Made by a program: the position numbers and the translations under genes | Source of the DNA: Chloroflexota bacterium | GTDB taxonomy: Bacteria > Chloroflexota > UBA11872 > VXOZ01 | Length of the DNA stretch: 33,588 bases | NCBI GenBank assembly: GCA_028874195.1 | Contig: JAPPLM010000080.1 | Location: forward strand, 1-33,588 | Reading direction: 5' to 3' | Notes under the pieces: generated by a model | Told to the model about the DNA's origin: nothing | Seen by the model: only the letters and a program-made list of their open reading frames with translations | Databases searched by the model: none | In this document: piece by piece, positions 1 to 8,735 of the stretch | Layout: each line of letters starts with the position of its first letter | Position numbering within the stretch: position 1 is the first letter of the stretch

Positions 1-32
1 ACCAGGTGTTGCACTTGAAATGTGAATCCACC

Positions 33-50
33 TTCCGGCTTTCGCCGGAA
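33..50. repeat. Short perfect hairpin at the left edge
   Basis: Seven-base arms TTCCGGC and GCCGGAA enclose a TTTC loop, and the hairpin is followed by AATGACG. This resembles the small dispersed palindromes of the 'cgccggaatgacg' type found between genes in many bacterial genomes. I see no second copy in this window, so its repeat nature is inferred from form only. It lies upstream of the first gene and has no T-run, so a terminator role is weak. Confidence 0.4.
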
Positions 51-131
51 TGACGAACTGCAGAATGTTTCGTATCATCAACTTCCAAGTGCTAGGTCTT
101 AGTCTTTCTTGTAAGCATCACGAGTACACCA

Positions 132-953
132 ATGGCATTCCGACGGTTCATTGACGCGCACGTCCACTATCCGCAAGCCGCTTTCGACCCCACGGGATCC
201 CAAGTTCCGGTCGAGCGGCAACTTGAAGAACTGCTGGCAATGGAGCGCGCTCTCGGCTGCCGGCGATTGTGCCTGCTTTCGACCGGAAACCCGCCCACAC
301 ATGATGCTGTGGCGCAACTGATCCAAGATCATCCTGACTTGATCATTGGCTTCGGCTACATCCGGCTCGGTATCGACGAACCGAAGGTGGTGGATGAGTT
401 GAACGACCTGGGCTTTCGCGGTCTAAAGACCATTAGCCCCACGGACAATTACGACAGCAAGGCCTTCTATCCGATTTATGAGCGAGCGGAAGCGCGCAAT
501 ATGCCGATGCTCTTTCACACAGGACAGCTCTTTCGCGCGCCGGGGACCGGGTCGCGGGAAGAGGATGTGAGTACGGCCCGCATGATGCCCTGGATGCTCG
601 ATCCCATCGCGCGGGCGTTTCCGAAATTGACGCTCATTGGCGCGCATCTCGGTTCGCCGTCGTTCGCGGAAGCCGCGTGGGTAGCACGGTGGAATGAGAA
701 CGTCTACTGGGACCTTAGCGGCCCCATCACCATCCGCTACGGTAACCGGAAGATCGTGCACGACATGATGTATCAGGCGGTGGCGGGAGCGGGCATCACG
801 CACAAGCTCGTCTTTGGCTCAGACGTTACGCCGCCGGAGATACCGGATGTTGTCACTGCGTATGATGCCTTTCTGGACCGCCTCGACGCTGATTCGTTGG
901 ATAAAGACCAGGTATTCTACGGCAACATGGCACGCATACTCGGCATTGAGTGA
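132..953 (+). CDS. Amidohydrolase family 2 metal-dependent hydrolase
   Basis: This 273-residue protein has the TIM-barrel amidohydrolase (amidohydrolase_2 / ACMSD-like) pattern. The N-terminal HxH metal motif is in DAHVH (H10, H12), the next metal-ligand histidine is in FHTG (H129), another is in GAHLG (H172), and the catalytic acid is in FGSD (D231). The C-terminal GNMARILGIE matches the usual 'GNA-RLLG' end of this family, and the length is normal. Members hydrolyse or decarboxylate small cyclic or carboxylated substrates in the cytoplasm; the substrate cannot be read from the sequence. The ATG at 132 is just ahead of the FIDAHVH strand, which leaves no room for a signal peptide. The next gene begins 11 bases downstream, so the two are probably co-transcribed. 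Confidence 0.85.
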   Translation: MAFRRFIDAHVHYPQAAFDPTGSQVPVERQLEELLAMERALGCRRLCLLSTGNPPTHDAVAQLIQDHPDLIIGFGYIRLGIDEPKVVDELNDLGFRGLKTISPTDNYDSKAFYPIYERAEARNMPMLFHTGQLFRAPGTGSREEDVSTARMMPWMLDPIARAFPKLTLIGAHLGSPSFAEAAWVARWNENVYWDLSGPITIRYGNRKIVHDMMYQAVAGAGITHKLVFGSDVTPPEIPDVVTAYDAFLDRLDADSLDKDQVFYGNMARILGIE

Positions 954-964
954 GGAATTCAACG

Positions 965-1783
965 ATGACCGAATACGCCTTTAGCGCAATTCCCATGTTG
1001 GAGCGTCCCGCCAAGCCACGAGCCTCCGGCCAGACCATGATGATTGACTTTGGGCTGGGGCTGCGACAGCAGGAGGACATTCTTCAACTAGCCAGCGCGT
1101 TCATCGACTCTGCCAAGATTGCTGTCGGCGTGGCCCGCCTCTTGCCGCGCGATCTGGTCCAACGCAAGATCGACCTTTATAAGCAATACGAGGTTGTGCC
1201 CTATCCGGGCGGGCAGTTCCTCGAGTATGCAGTGCTTTGCGATACAGTGGATGAGTTCTTGGCGGAAGCCCGCGCGATTGGCTTCCCTGCTATCGAGGTA
1301 TCCGACAATCTGCTCTCGATTACGTTAGAAGAGAAGCGGGCGCTCATTGCCAGGGCGCGAGAAGCGTACGGTCTCGACGTCTACGGAGAAGTGGGCAAGA
1401 AGGAGGGCCTGGCTGTTACTGTCAGCCTGGAAGACGACATTCAGGCATGTCTGGAGGCAGGCAGCAGCAAAGTGCTCATCGAAGCGGCGGAGATCTTCTC
1501 TCACGGAAGAGATAAAGCCGCGGCCGCGCAGCTTACGAAAGCGGCGCCTCTTGAGAAGCTGATGTTCGAGCTTACAGGCCCTTGGATCGAGGGAACCGCG
1601 TACTCCGAACCGGATACCCTGGCCCGCTGGCTCATGCAGACGTTCGGTCCTAACGTAAACATCGGCAACGTTCTACCGGAGAGCCTGCTGCGTATTGAGA
1701 CCGCGCGCCGAGGCTTGGGCGTCAATGCCGGCGGAGAACTCCCCAGCGGACTATTGGGCGGCAACACAACTACAGACAGATAA
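965..1783 (+). CDS. Phosphosulfolactate synthase-like protein (ComA family)
   Basis: A 272-residue protein that aligns end to end, from memory, with archaeal ComA. ComA adds sulfite to phosphoenolpyruvate to give phosphosulfolactate, the first step of coenzyme M synthesis; the fold is a TIM barrel also used by the plant HSA32 protein. Visible landmarks are MMIDFGLG (25-32), PYPGGQFLEYA (79-89), IEVSDN (110-115), GEVGKK (141-146) and ETARRGLG near the end. Two ComA positions differ: the FGWGT segment reads IAVGV (52-56) and IEGRE reads IEAAE (172-176), so the substrate may not be the classical one. The ATG at 965 is chosen because GAGGA lies 8 bases upstream; a GTG at 950 would overlap the previous stop by four bases and is the alternative. 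It follows the amidohydrolase closely, which suggests a shared pathway. Confidence 0.8.
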   Translation: MTEYAFSAIPMLERPAKPRASGQTMMIDFGLGLRQQEDILQLASAFIDSAKIAVGVARLLPRDLVQRKIDLYKQYEVVPYPGGQFLEYAVLCDTVDEFLAEARAIGFPAIEVSDNLLSITLEEKRALIARAREAYGLDVYGEVGKKEGLAVTVSLEDDIQACLEAGSSKVLIEAAEIFSHGRDKAAAAQLTKAAPLEKLMFELTGPWIEGTAYSEPDTLARWLMQTFGPNVNIGNVLPESLLRIETARRGLGVNAGGELPSGLLGGNTTTDR

Positions 1784-1937
1784 AACGTCGCAGAGAATAG
1801 GGTCGGAGTGGACCGCCAGAAATGGCGCACAATTCAGGCTGGCGCGCGAGTCTGCAATTCCAGCCGCACTCCCATTGCTCTAGCCATGTGCTCTCTCAAT
1901 CAGCAATCCGCGTGCAAGGAGCAAGCGACACTGGCAT

Positions 1938-2636
1938 TCAAGCATAGTGTCGGTCCAGCAGACCGGGTATTTCCGTTAACGCTTGAATCTCGCGCACTCC
2001 TTCTGTCGCTGGCGCTCCATCGCGATTAAGCCAAACTGCCTGAAGTCCTGCCTGCCGGGCGCCGAAGTAGTCATTGTCCACGTCGTCTCCGACGTAAAGC
2101 ACACGGTCGGCAGACACTTTCAACTCCTCAATTGCCGCGTGATAGATGCCGGGATGTGGCTTTTGCTCGCCAAAGTCCGCGGAGTTAACCATCACGCTGA
2201 ACCAGTCCGCTAGGCCCAAGTCTGCAAGGTGCGCGCTCAGGAGCGCGTTGTAGTTGCTCACGACGCCGAGCGCCAACCCGCGCTGGTCCAGGAGACGGAG
2301 CGTGGGTTCCGCATCGCGAAACACGGTCAACGCAAAGAGGTCCAGCAAGTGCTGGCGCATGCGGTCACGTGGGAAGTCCGGCAAGGCGAGTTCGCTGAGC
2401 ACGATGTCAGTGGCCGCATACTCTAAGCGGCACAATTCTTCCTTGCCGCGGATTAGGGGAAACCTCTCGCGGTAGAGAGCGACCTCTGCGATGATCGCTC
2501 TTTCCGCGCTTTCAGGTGGCACTCGCACGCCGTCTGAGGCCATGAGCCGGCACAGGTGCGCCACCGGCGATCCCGCCGAGACCGGCGCAAAGAGCGTGCC
2601 AAAGGCATCGAATAGGACGGCATCCAATCTTTGCAC
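1938..2636 (-). CDS. HAD superfamily hydrolase (subfamily IA)
   Basis: A 232-residue haloacid-dehalogenase-like hydrolase. Motif I is FDAFGT with nucleophile D10, motif II is VVSNYN (S127), motif III is EQKPHPG (K159), and motif IV is GDDVDND (D184, D185). The residues between motifs I and II match the helical C1 cap of subfamily IA. In motif I the second acidic residue of the usual DxD is Phe. That form (D-A-F/Y-G-T) is shared with L-2-haloacid dehalogenases and some IA proteins, so dephosphorylation is not assured. The GTG at 2636 has GAAGG six bases upstream. It starts 47 bases after the NIF3-like gene stops, so the two probably form an operon. Cytoplasmic; substrate unknown. Confidence 0.85.
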   Translation of the reverse strand: MQRLDAVLFDAFGTLFAPVSAGSPVAHLCRLMASDGVRVPPESAERAIIAEVALYRERFPLIRGKEELCRLEYAATDIVLSELALPDFPRDRMRQHLLDLFALTVFRDAEPTLRLLDQRGLALGVVSNYNALLSAHLADLGLADWFSVMVNSADFGEQKPHPGIYHAAIEELKVSADRVLYVGDDVDNDYFGARQAGLQAVWLNRDGAPATEGVREIQALTEIPGLLDRHYA

Positions 2637-2683
2637 CGTGCACCTTCAACACTTCCGAATAGATAGGGTTCGTTAATTCCATG

Positions 2684-3508
2684 CTACCACCACCGCCACG
2701 GCATGGGGTTTTCGTAGAAGTGTACCGGTACTTCCGGCAACGTTGTCTGGAGTTCTTTGGCGTACTGGGCAAGGCCGGGATTTTCGCTCACCTCGTGGCT
2801 GGTTTCGATCATGGGCACGCCGGAATCCAGGGCAAAGTGCATGCCATAGTTGTCGCTCTCGCCGGCTATGAAGACATCGCAGCCGTACTTGAGAATTGAC
2901 TGCATGTAGCCCACGTTCACGAAGAGGCCCAAGCCGCCCCAAGGCAGGCCTGCCCGGTGTACCAGTGCCGACGGATCGTGTGGCGTGGCGCGGACGGCCT
3001 CCATGCCCAGCGCAGACTTGACACGCTCCACGAGTGCGCCATAGGTGGTGTCCGGTGGCAGGTCGTAGGCCTTCAGATACGGTCCGTCGTTCACGACAGG
3101 CGCACCGAGACTGAGCTTCTCAGCGAAGGCATCGAATATGCAATAACGGTCGAGCGAGCCGTGCGACCGAATCACCGCAATGCCGTGTTGTGCTAGCAGA
3201 CCGAGGCGCCGCTGATTCACACGCCAGCTCAGGTACTCAACCGGCGTCGTGCTGCCGGGCGGACGCCACGACGGGAAGTAGAGGTCTTCGTGAGCGATGA
3301 TGAGATTGTCGCCGGATTTCCCAGCATGTTCGATGGCATCAAGGCTCGCCATCCAGCAGACTTGGATGCCGGTAACTTCCTGCTCCCGGTCGCCAAAGAG
3401 AATGCCTTCATCGCCGCCCGGCGGGCCGCAGGAATCTATGATCGTTTGTAGTACGTCTGCCGTTCGCATCGCTCTGTCTCTTTCATTGGTAACTTGCACG
3501 TTCGACAC
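2684..3508 (-). CDS. NIF3-like dinuclear metal-centre protein
   Basis: A 274-residue member of the NIF3 / YbgI family, hexameric proteins with a two-metal site; several are annotated as GTP cyclohydrolase 1 type 2, but the true role is unclear. Family signatures are VTGIQV, NLIIAHEDLYFP (the usual 'HHG' metal segment, here with only one His), IAVIRSHGSLDR, GCDVFIAGES and the C-terminal SHEVSENPG, which carries the H..E metal pair four residues apart. Length is typical of the short form without the inserted PII-like domain. The GTG at 3508 has GAGG five bases upstream; an internal ATG at 3469 is a possible alternative start. It is the first gene of a two-gene leftward unit with the HAD hydrolase and is divergent from the ceramidase-like genes. 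Confidence 0.78.
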   Translation of the reverse strand: MSNVQVTNERDRAMRTADVLQTIIDSCGPPGGDEGILFGDREQEVTGIQVCWMASLDAIEHAGKSGDNLIIAHEDLYFPSWRPPGSTTPVEYLSWRVNQRRLGLLAQHGIAVIRSHGSLDRYCIFDAFAEKLSLGAPVVNDGPYLKAYDLPPDTTYGALVERVKSALGMEAVRATPHDPSALVHRAGLPWGGLGLFVNVGYMQSILKYGCDVFIAGESDNYGMHFALDSGVPMIETSHEVSENPGLAQYAKELQTTLPEVPVHFYENPMPWRWW

Positions 3509-3588
3509 CGCTGCCTCATGATAGCGGATAGCGGCAAGGAACTTTCGTTACGACCCGCTGGCAGTTTGCATGTGTACTCTGTCTGCGA

Positions 3589-5001
3589 ATGACCCGAAAT
3601 GTGTCCAAGTCTGCAAGGGATTCTATTGTGCGGCAAGTCGAGTTAGGGGCCGCGCGAGCGGATGAAGTGCTGCCGGAACGCGCCCCCCTTTGGGCGGGCG
3701 CCGCCAAGACGCAAATCACCCCGCCAATTGGCAGCCTGCTCCAGAGCGGCATGACGGTCGTGTCAACCGGCGTGCACGACGACCTCTACAGCACCGCCGT
3801 CGTCTTGGATGACGGCGAAACGAAGGTCGCGCTGGTAGGCAACGACATCATCTACATGGAAGCCCCGCTGGCGGCGGAAATTCGCGCCCGCATCGCTGAA
3901 CAGACCGGAATTCTTGGCGAAAACGTCCTTTTGAATGCTTCTCACACACACTCCGGGCCGAACATCTGCGTCATTTCGCCGTATGAGATCGACATGGAGT
4001 ACCGTGAATGGCTGATCCGGCAAATCGTGGATACGGTGGCCAAAGCGGAGGCGGCCCTGGAACCCGCTTCACTGGCTATCGGAGAAGCGGAGGGCATGTT
4101 TGCCGTCAATCGCCGCAAGGTGGTGGACGGCACGTCGAGCATGCTGCCGAACTACGCGGCTACCGTCGACAACCGGGCGCGGGTCTTGCGCTTTGATCGT
4201 CTGGATGGCTCGGTGCTGGCCGTAGTCTTCTCGGTCGCTTGCCACGGCACCGGCTTCGACTACCGAGGCAACGATCCCCTCATAGGCGGCGACTACATTT
4301 CCCCGGCCAAAGACGAGATTGAGCGCTCGTTCGCCACGGAAGGAGCGCCCATTGCAGTCTTTCTCACTGGCTGCGGCGGCAATATTCGCCCGCGCGTGCT
4401 CACGCCGGACGGTGAACGCTTTCATCCGTGCACGGCAGCGGAGATTGCGGCCCTCGGCCGCGGCGCGGGCGCGGTGGCCGTGCGCGCCGCCCGCGAGAGC
4501 CACATGGCCGTGGGGTATCCGCTTGCGGTGGCTCGAGAGCAGTTTCCGTTGCCCTTTCAAGAGCCGCCAACTATTGAGGAACTGCGTGCCTACCGCGCGG
4601 ACCCACGTCGCACCCGTTATCATCCCTGGGCCGACCGTCTCATAAGGAAACTGGAAAACGGCGAGGACCTACCGCGCACCGTGGATATGGAAGTGCACGT
4701 CCTGCGGCTCGGCGGCGTTTGCATCATCGCTATGGGCGGAGAAGTGTTTGTGGAGATCGGGCTCGCCATTGAGCAGGCGCTGCAGGAGAATCACGAGGTG
4801 CAAATGGCACTCACCCTCGGCTACAGCAACTCGGAAGTGGGCTACGTTTGCACCGCCAGCGCCTATCCCGAAGGCGGTTCCGAACCGGCCGACTTCTACC
4901 GCTGGTTCTGGTATCCCGCGCCGTTCAAGCCGGAGACTGAGGACTTTGTCGTGGATCGGGCCGTCGCGCTCGCTCGGCGGGTTTGCGATCTACATAACTG
5001 A
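3589..5001 (+). CDS. Neutral/alkaline ceramidase-like hydrolase (first copy)
   Basis: A 470-residue protein of the neutral/alkaline non-lysosomal ceramidase N-terminal family, a zinc amidase fold. The start of the fold is AGAAKTQITPPIG (36-48). The zinc motif is SHTHSGP (H119, H121), and further conserved segments are ACHGT (H219), GGDYISP and TGCGGNIRP. There is no signal peptide and no C-terminal immunoglobulin-like domain. The protein is much shorter than true secreted ceramidases, so 'ceramidase-like amide hydrolase' is safer than ceramidase. The ATG at 3589 has no clear ribosome-binding site; a GTG at 3628 preceded by AAGGGA at seven bases may be the real start. The second copy begins 50 bases after the stop. 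Confidence 0.75.
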   Translation: MTRNVSKSARDSIVRQVELGAARADEVLPERAPLWAGAAKTQITPPIGSLLQSGMTVVSTGVHDDLYSTAVVLDDGETKVALVGNDIIYMEAPLAAEIRARIAEQTGILGENVLLNASHTHSGPNICVISPYEIDMEYREWLIRQIVDTVAKAEAALEPASLAIGEAEGMFAVNRRKVVDGTSSMLPNYAATVDNRARVLRFDRLDGSVLAVVFSVACHGTGFDYRGNDPLIGGDYISPAKDEIERSFATEGAPIAVFLTGCGGNIRPRVLTPDGERFHPCTAAEIAALGRGAGAVAVRAARESHMAVGYPLAVAREQFPLPFQEPPTIEELRAYRADPRRTRYHPWADRLIRKLENGEDLPRTVDMEVHVLRLGGVCIIAMGGEVFVEIGLAIEQALQENHEVQMALTLGYSNSEVGYVCTASAYPEGGSEPADFYRWFWYPAPFKPETEDFVVDRAVALARRVCDLHN

Positions 5002-5051
5002 ATGATGAGACTGACGATAGTTGTAACGTCTTTGAATTGAGGAAACAGAGA

Positions 5052-6449
5052 ATGTCTGGAAAAGTGCGCATGGGCGCGGTGAAAGTGAACATCACACCGC
5101 CGGTAGGCACCCATCTCGGCGGGTACGGAAACCGCCAGAGACCTTCCTACGATATTCACGATGACCTCTTCGCTTCTGCCCATGTGTTTGCGGACGAGAC
5201 AACGACCGTTGCCGTCGTCGGCGCGGATCTCGTCGACATATCACTGCAGCGTACGCGCGCCATTCGCAAGAAGATTGCGGCTGCGACGGGCATACCGGGC
5301 TCCCACGTCATGTTGGGCATGACTCATGCCCATAGCGGGCCCAATACAAAAGACTGGGGCGCGGGATTGCCGGGCGCCGGCGTCCCGTATCCGGGCGGTA
5401 TACCGGATGAGGACCTCACCTATGCTTTGCCCATCCTCGACCATGACTACCTTGCCGAGTTGGAAAACAAGATCACCGGCGCGGTTGCCATGGCGGCGCA
5501 ACGACTGCGGCCCGTCGTGGGTGACATAGGCACCGGCGAGTACGGCCTCGCCATTAACCGCCGGGGCGAGCGGAACGGCGAAGTGGTCAATTGCCCACGC
5601 CCCGATGGACTCGTTGATCACTCAGTGCCCGTGCTGCGCTTTGATGCGGAAAATGGCCATCCGGCGGGTATCATCTTCAACTATGCCTGCCATCCGACGA
5701 GCATGAGCGATAACTACGCCATCAGCGCCGACTATATCGGCCCGTCTCGATCCTTCGTAGAGGAGGTCTATCGTGATGACTGTGTAGTGGGCTTTCTGCT
5801 CGGCTGCCACGGCGACATTCGACCCAACTACACCGACGAAACGGGCAGCCGCTTTCGCTCGGCGACGTTTCCCGAGCTTGAGAGGGAAGGCCGCATCATG
5901 GGCGCGGAAGTTGTGAAGACTCGGGAGCGCATCAGCCCCCGTTCCCTTGAGGGAGTTGCCGCTGCGAGCACGCCCATCGTCGCCCCTTACAGCGAACCGC
6001 CAACCGCTGAGTACCTGTGCGCGTCCCTTGAAAGTGGGGCGTACCCCGATAAGGGAAGAGGGCTGTCATTCTCTAACGCCCGATGGGCTCAGCGCATTCT
6101 CGGTCAGCTCGAAGCCGGTACTTTGGCCGACGGCTTGGAAACAGAGCTCCAAGTGATCCGCGTCGGACACCTGGTATTCGTCGGCTTTCCCGGAGAATTC
6201 TTCTTGGAGTACGGCATGGAGACGCGCACGCGCGTCAAGGAACAGTTTGGGCTGGACGTCGTCCACGTAAGCATGGCCAACGACATGATCGGCTATGTGG
6301 CTTCGGACCGAGAGATTCCGCGCCGCGGCTACGAAGTCGGCTCCTTTCATGACGATGAATTGGCACCGTCTTACTTCGACTATGGCACCCAAGGCCTCTT
6401 TGTAAACCGGGCGCTTGAGCTTGTAGGCGAGACTCTTGCGAATTCATGA
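5052..6449 (+). CDS. Neutral/alkaline ceramidase-like hydrolase (second copy)
   Basis: A 465-residue paralogue of the preceding gene, with the same order of landmarks: GAVKVNITPPVGT (8-20), the zinc motif THAHSGP (H92, H94), NRRGE after a spacer that is longer than in the first copy, YACHPTSM (H214), SADYIGP and LLGCHGDIRP. Where the first copy has GCGGN, this one has GCHGD. Identity between the two is clearly low outside the motifs, so the duplication is old or both were acquired as a pair. The ATG at 5052 is supported by GAGGAAA six bases upstream. No signal peptide is visible, so it probably acts in the cytoplasm. The tandem layout suggests two related amide substrates handled together. 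Confidence 0.75.
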   Translation: MSGKVRMGAVKVNITPPVGTHLGGYGNRQRPSYDIHDDLFASAHVFADETTTVAVVGADLVDISLQRTRAIRKKIAAATGIPGSHVMLGMTHAHSGPNTKDWGAGLPGAGVPYPGGIPDEDLTYALPILDHDYLAELENKITGAVAMAAQRLRPVVGDIGTGEYGLAINRRGERNGEVVNCPRPDGLVDHSVPVLRFDAENGHPAGIIFNYACHPTSMSDNYAISADYIGPSRSFVEEVYRDDCVVGFLLGCHGDIRPNYTDETGSRFRSATFPELEREGRIMGAEVVKTRERISPRSLEGVAAASTPIVAPYSEPPTAEYLCASLESGAYPDKGRGLSFSNARWAQRILGQLEAGTLADGLETELQVIRVGHLVFVGFPGEFFLEYGMETRTRVKEQFGLDVVHVSMANDMIGYVASDREIPRRGYEVGSFHDDELAPSYFDYGTQGLFVNRALELVGETLANS

Positions 6450-6663
6450 ACAGGCGCCAGGCCGATCCTTGAGACACGTCTAGTTCACGTAGACAGCCTC
6501 CTTGCCCAGGGCAACGTGGATCGATTGCGGTAACCAAGCTAGGGAACGACTGCTGGGTGGGACGGCAGGCACGATTTGAAGGCTTATAACAGCGCGTGCT
6601 ACGCTTAGACAGACCTCTCACGTAGCTCTATGCTGCTCTTATGCTCCTACTGAAAGACCCTGC

Positions 6664-7632
6664 ATGCAGACCCCCATCGAACCCGGCATCTTTCTTCCCG
6701 CGCTGGAACTCTGGCTCGATTCGCGGCGCGTGAAGCCGGAAGGGTACATCTCTCATGCCCACAGCGACCACCTGGCCTCGCACCATCACGTGCTCGCCAC
6801 CGCCGAGACCATAGCCCTCGCCGCCCAGCGGATGAAGATCAAGCAGGCGCAGCCGCTACGTTTCGGTGAGCCGCTGGAGCGCGACGGCTATACATTGACA
6901 CTCCTCCCGGCAGGCCACTGCCTCGGCTCGGCGCAGGTTGTCATAGACGTGCGCGCTACCGGGGAACGTATCGTGTATACGGGCGACCTGCACCTTGGGG
7001 ATGATCTGTTCGGGCAACCGGCGGAACCCATTCCCTGCGACACGCTCATCATCGATGCCACGTTCGGACATCCGGACTACGTCTTTCCCGCGCGCGCGAC
7101 CGTAAGCGAGGACGTGTGCGCGTGGGTGGAAGAAACTCTCCATTACGGTGAAGTACCCGTTGTCCTCGCGTATAGCCTCGGTAAAGGCCAGGAAGCGCTG
7201 TACATCCTGCTTGAAGCCGGTTTCGAGGTGCAAGTGCACGAGTCCACGTTTGCGATGACAGCGGTATACCAACAAATGGGGGTGCGATTTCCTGGACGGT
7301 TCACCCGCTGGCGCGGCAGACGGGAGGCAGGCACGGTAGTGCTGATGCCGCCGCACGTGCGCAGCCGGCGCGAGATGTTTGCCCTTGCGCCGTACCGCAC
7401 GCTTCTGCTCAGCGGCTGGGCGGCCGACCCATCCTGCAAGTATCGGATGCGCGTCGATGAGGCACTTCCCCTGAGCGATCATTGCGACTGGAATCAACTC
7501 AACGACTACGTTGCGCAGTCGCAACCCCAGCGTGTGTTTACGATGTTTGGCCCGCAGCACTTTTCTGCTTTTCTGCGTGATAAAGGTATCGATGCCTGGC
7601 CCCTGGAAGCCAGGCAACCGGCAATGTTCTGA
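6664..7632 (+). CDS. Metallo-beta-lactamase / beta-CASP exonuclease-like protein
   Basis: A 322-residue metallo-beta-lactamase-fold nuclease. The metal motif SHAHSDHL (H31, H33, D35, H36) is followed by AGHCLGS, VYTGDLH and a late LPLSDHCDW segment whose Asp-His belongs to the beta-CASP-type active site. This matches the family often annotated as DNA-ligase-associated exonuclease, usually encoded beside a helicase and an ATP-dependent ligase. Here neither partner lies in the window, so the gene is solitary. Expected role: processing or repair of nucleic acid ends in the cytoplasm. The start ATG lacks a strong ribosome-binding site but fits the family's N-terminus. Confidence 0.8.
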   Translation: MQTPIEPGIFLPALELWLDSRRVKPEGYISHAHSDHLASHHHVLATAETIALAAQRMKIKQAQPLRFGEPLERDGYTLTLLPAGHCLGSAQVVIDVRATGERIVYTGDLHLGDDLFGQPAEPIPCDTLIIDATFGHPDYVFPARATVSEDVCAWVEETLHYGEVPVVLAYSLGKGQEALYILLEAGFEVQVHESTFAMTAVYQQMGVRFPGRFTRWRGRREAGTVVLMPPHVRSRREMFALAPYRTLLLSGWAADPSCKYRMRVDEALPLSDHCDWNQLNDYVAQSQPQRVFTMFGPQHFSAFLRDKGIDAWPLEARQPAMF

Positions 7633-7686
7633 GGCAAACAGCGCGCCACGGCATTTGGGTGTAATTCGTTTTGCACACTTGTCGCT

Positions 7687-7714
7687 TTGCTCAGGCGAAC
7701 TCTTGAGCGATAAT
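7687..7714 (+). promoter_or_regulatory. Candidate sigma-70 promoter ahead of the PhyH gene
   Basis: TTGCTC (-35-like) and GATAAT (-10, five of six consensus bases) are separated by 16 bases, about 155 bases upstream of the dioxygenase start. It is the best pair seen in the 237-base gap after the exonuclease gene. Prediction by eye only. Confidence 0.3.
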
Positions 7715-7869
7715 AGAGGCGGAGTGCTGACTGAGAGTAGGAATACCCCAACGTATGTGGCGCTAAGTTGATGTATTAGGTCATATAGTCGGTTGTGCAT
7801 TCCCGCTACCACTTGGGCTATCCCCACCGATGAGACGGGCATTGGCAACTAACAGATGGAGGAGTAACT

Positions 7870-8655
7870 ATGGCACAGGCAACAGTTGAAGTAACGACCG
7901 AGGAACAAGCCTTCTACCAGGAGAACGGTTATCTCCTGATTAAGGGCTTGGTATCGGCTGAGGGCATAGCGAAACTCAAGGAGCGGTTGGAAGAGTACAT
8001 GTACGACCGCTTGCCCGTGCCGGACGGTGTCAGGATCCAGGTTGAGCCGCGTGTGGAGCGTGGCGAAATGCCTTGGCCGGAGCGGCGCGGCGACGCGTAC
8101 CGCAAGATTGACCGGCTCGTCATTCACGACGACCGCTTCCGCGCGTTGGGGACGATGCCCGGAGTGGTGGAACGCATGCAGGCGCTCATCGGCAGCAAGA
8201 ACCTCAAGCTCTTTCGCGACTCCGCACTTATGAAACCGGCCCAGGTCGGTTCGGCCAAAGGCATGCACCAGGATTCGCCTTACTGGCCGATTGAGCCGAT
8301 GGAGTTGAGCTCATGCTGGATGCCCTTTGAGCCTGCCACCCCGGAGAATGGTTGCATTACCGCCATTCCCGGCAGTCACAAGCGTGGCCCAGTCCCTCAT
8401 GAGCGCGTGCCGGACGACTATATCGTCAACGAAAGCAATTACGATCCCAACGACGTGATTGCTGTGCCGATGGAAGCGGGCGACGGTCTCTTCTTCCATA
8501 GCCTTCTGCTCCACGGCACCGCGCCCAATCTTACGGCGAACTCGCGGCGGGCAATCACGATGAGCTATATGGCAACCGAGTTTCACTACACCGGCGATTC
8601 CCCTAAGCCGGACTACCTGCTTATCTGCGGCGAGGACATCCCAGGCGGCGTCTAG
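7870..8655 (+). CDS. Phytanoyl-CoA dioxygenase (PhyH) family protein
   Basis: A 261-residue Fe(II)/2-oxoglutarate-dependent oxygenase of the PhyH family. The iron-binding facial triad is visible as MHQDSPYW (H133, D135) and LLLHGTAPN (H215), and the 2-oxoglutarate-binding arginine follows in NSRRA (R226). The N-terminal EQAFYQENGYLLIKGLVS is the standard start of the fold. Members hydroxylate lipids, polyketides or small metabolites; the substrate is not predictable. PhyH families are notably expanded in some sponge symbionts. The ATG at 7870 has GGAGGAG at good spacing. The downstream permease starts 80 bases after the stop and could share the transcript. Confidence 0.88.
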   Translation: MAQATVEVTTEEQAFYQENGYLLIKGLVSAEGIAKLKERLEEYMYDRLPVPDGVRIQVEPRVERGEMPWPERRGDAYRKIDRLVIHDDRFRALGTMPGVVERMQALIGSKNLKLFRDSALMKPAQVGSAKGMHQDSPYWPIEPMELSSCWMPFEPATPENGCITAIPGSHKRGPVPHERVPDDYIVNESNYDPNDVIAVPMEAGDGLFFHSLLLHGTAPNLTANSRRAITMSYMATEFHYTGDSPKPDYLLICGEDIPGGV

Positions 8656-8735
8656 CGATCGCGAGGCGACAAATCCCAACACATTTCCGGTGAGAGTCCT
8701 AATGGAGTTGCCGATGATTCCATAAGGGGTGCTTC

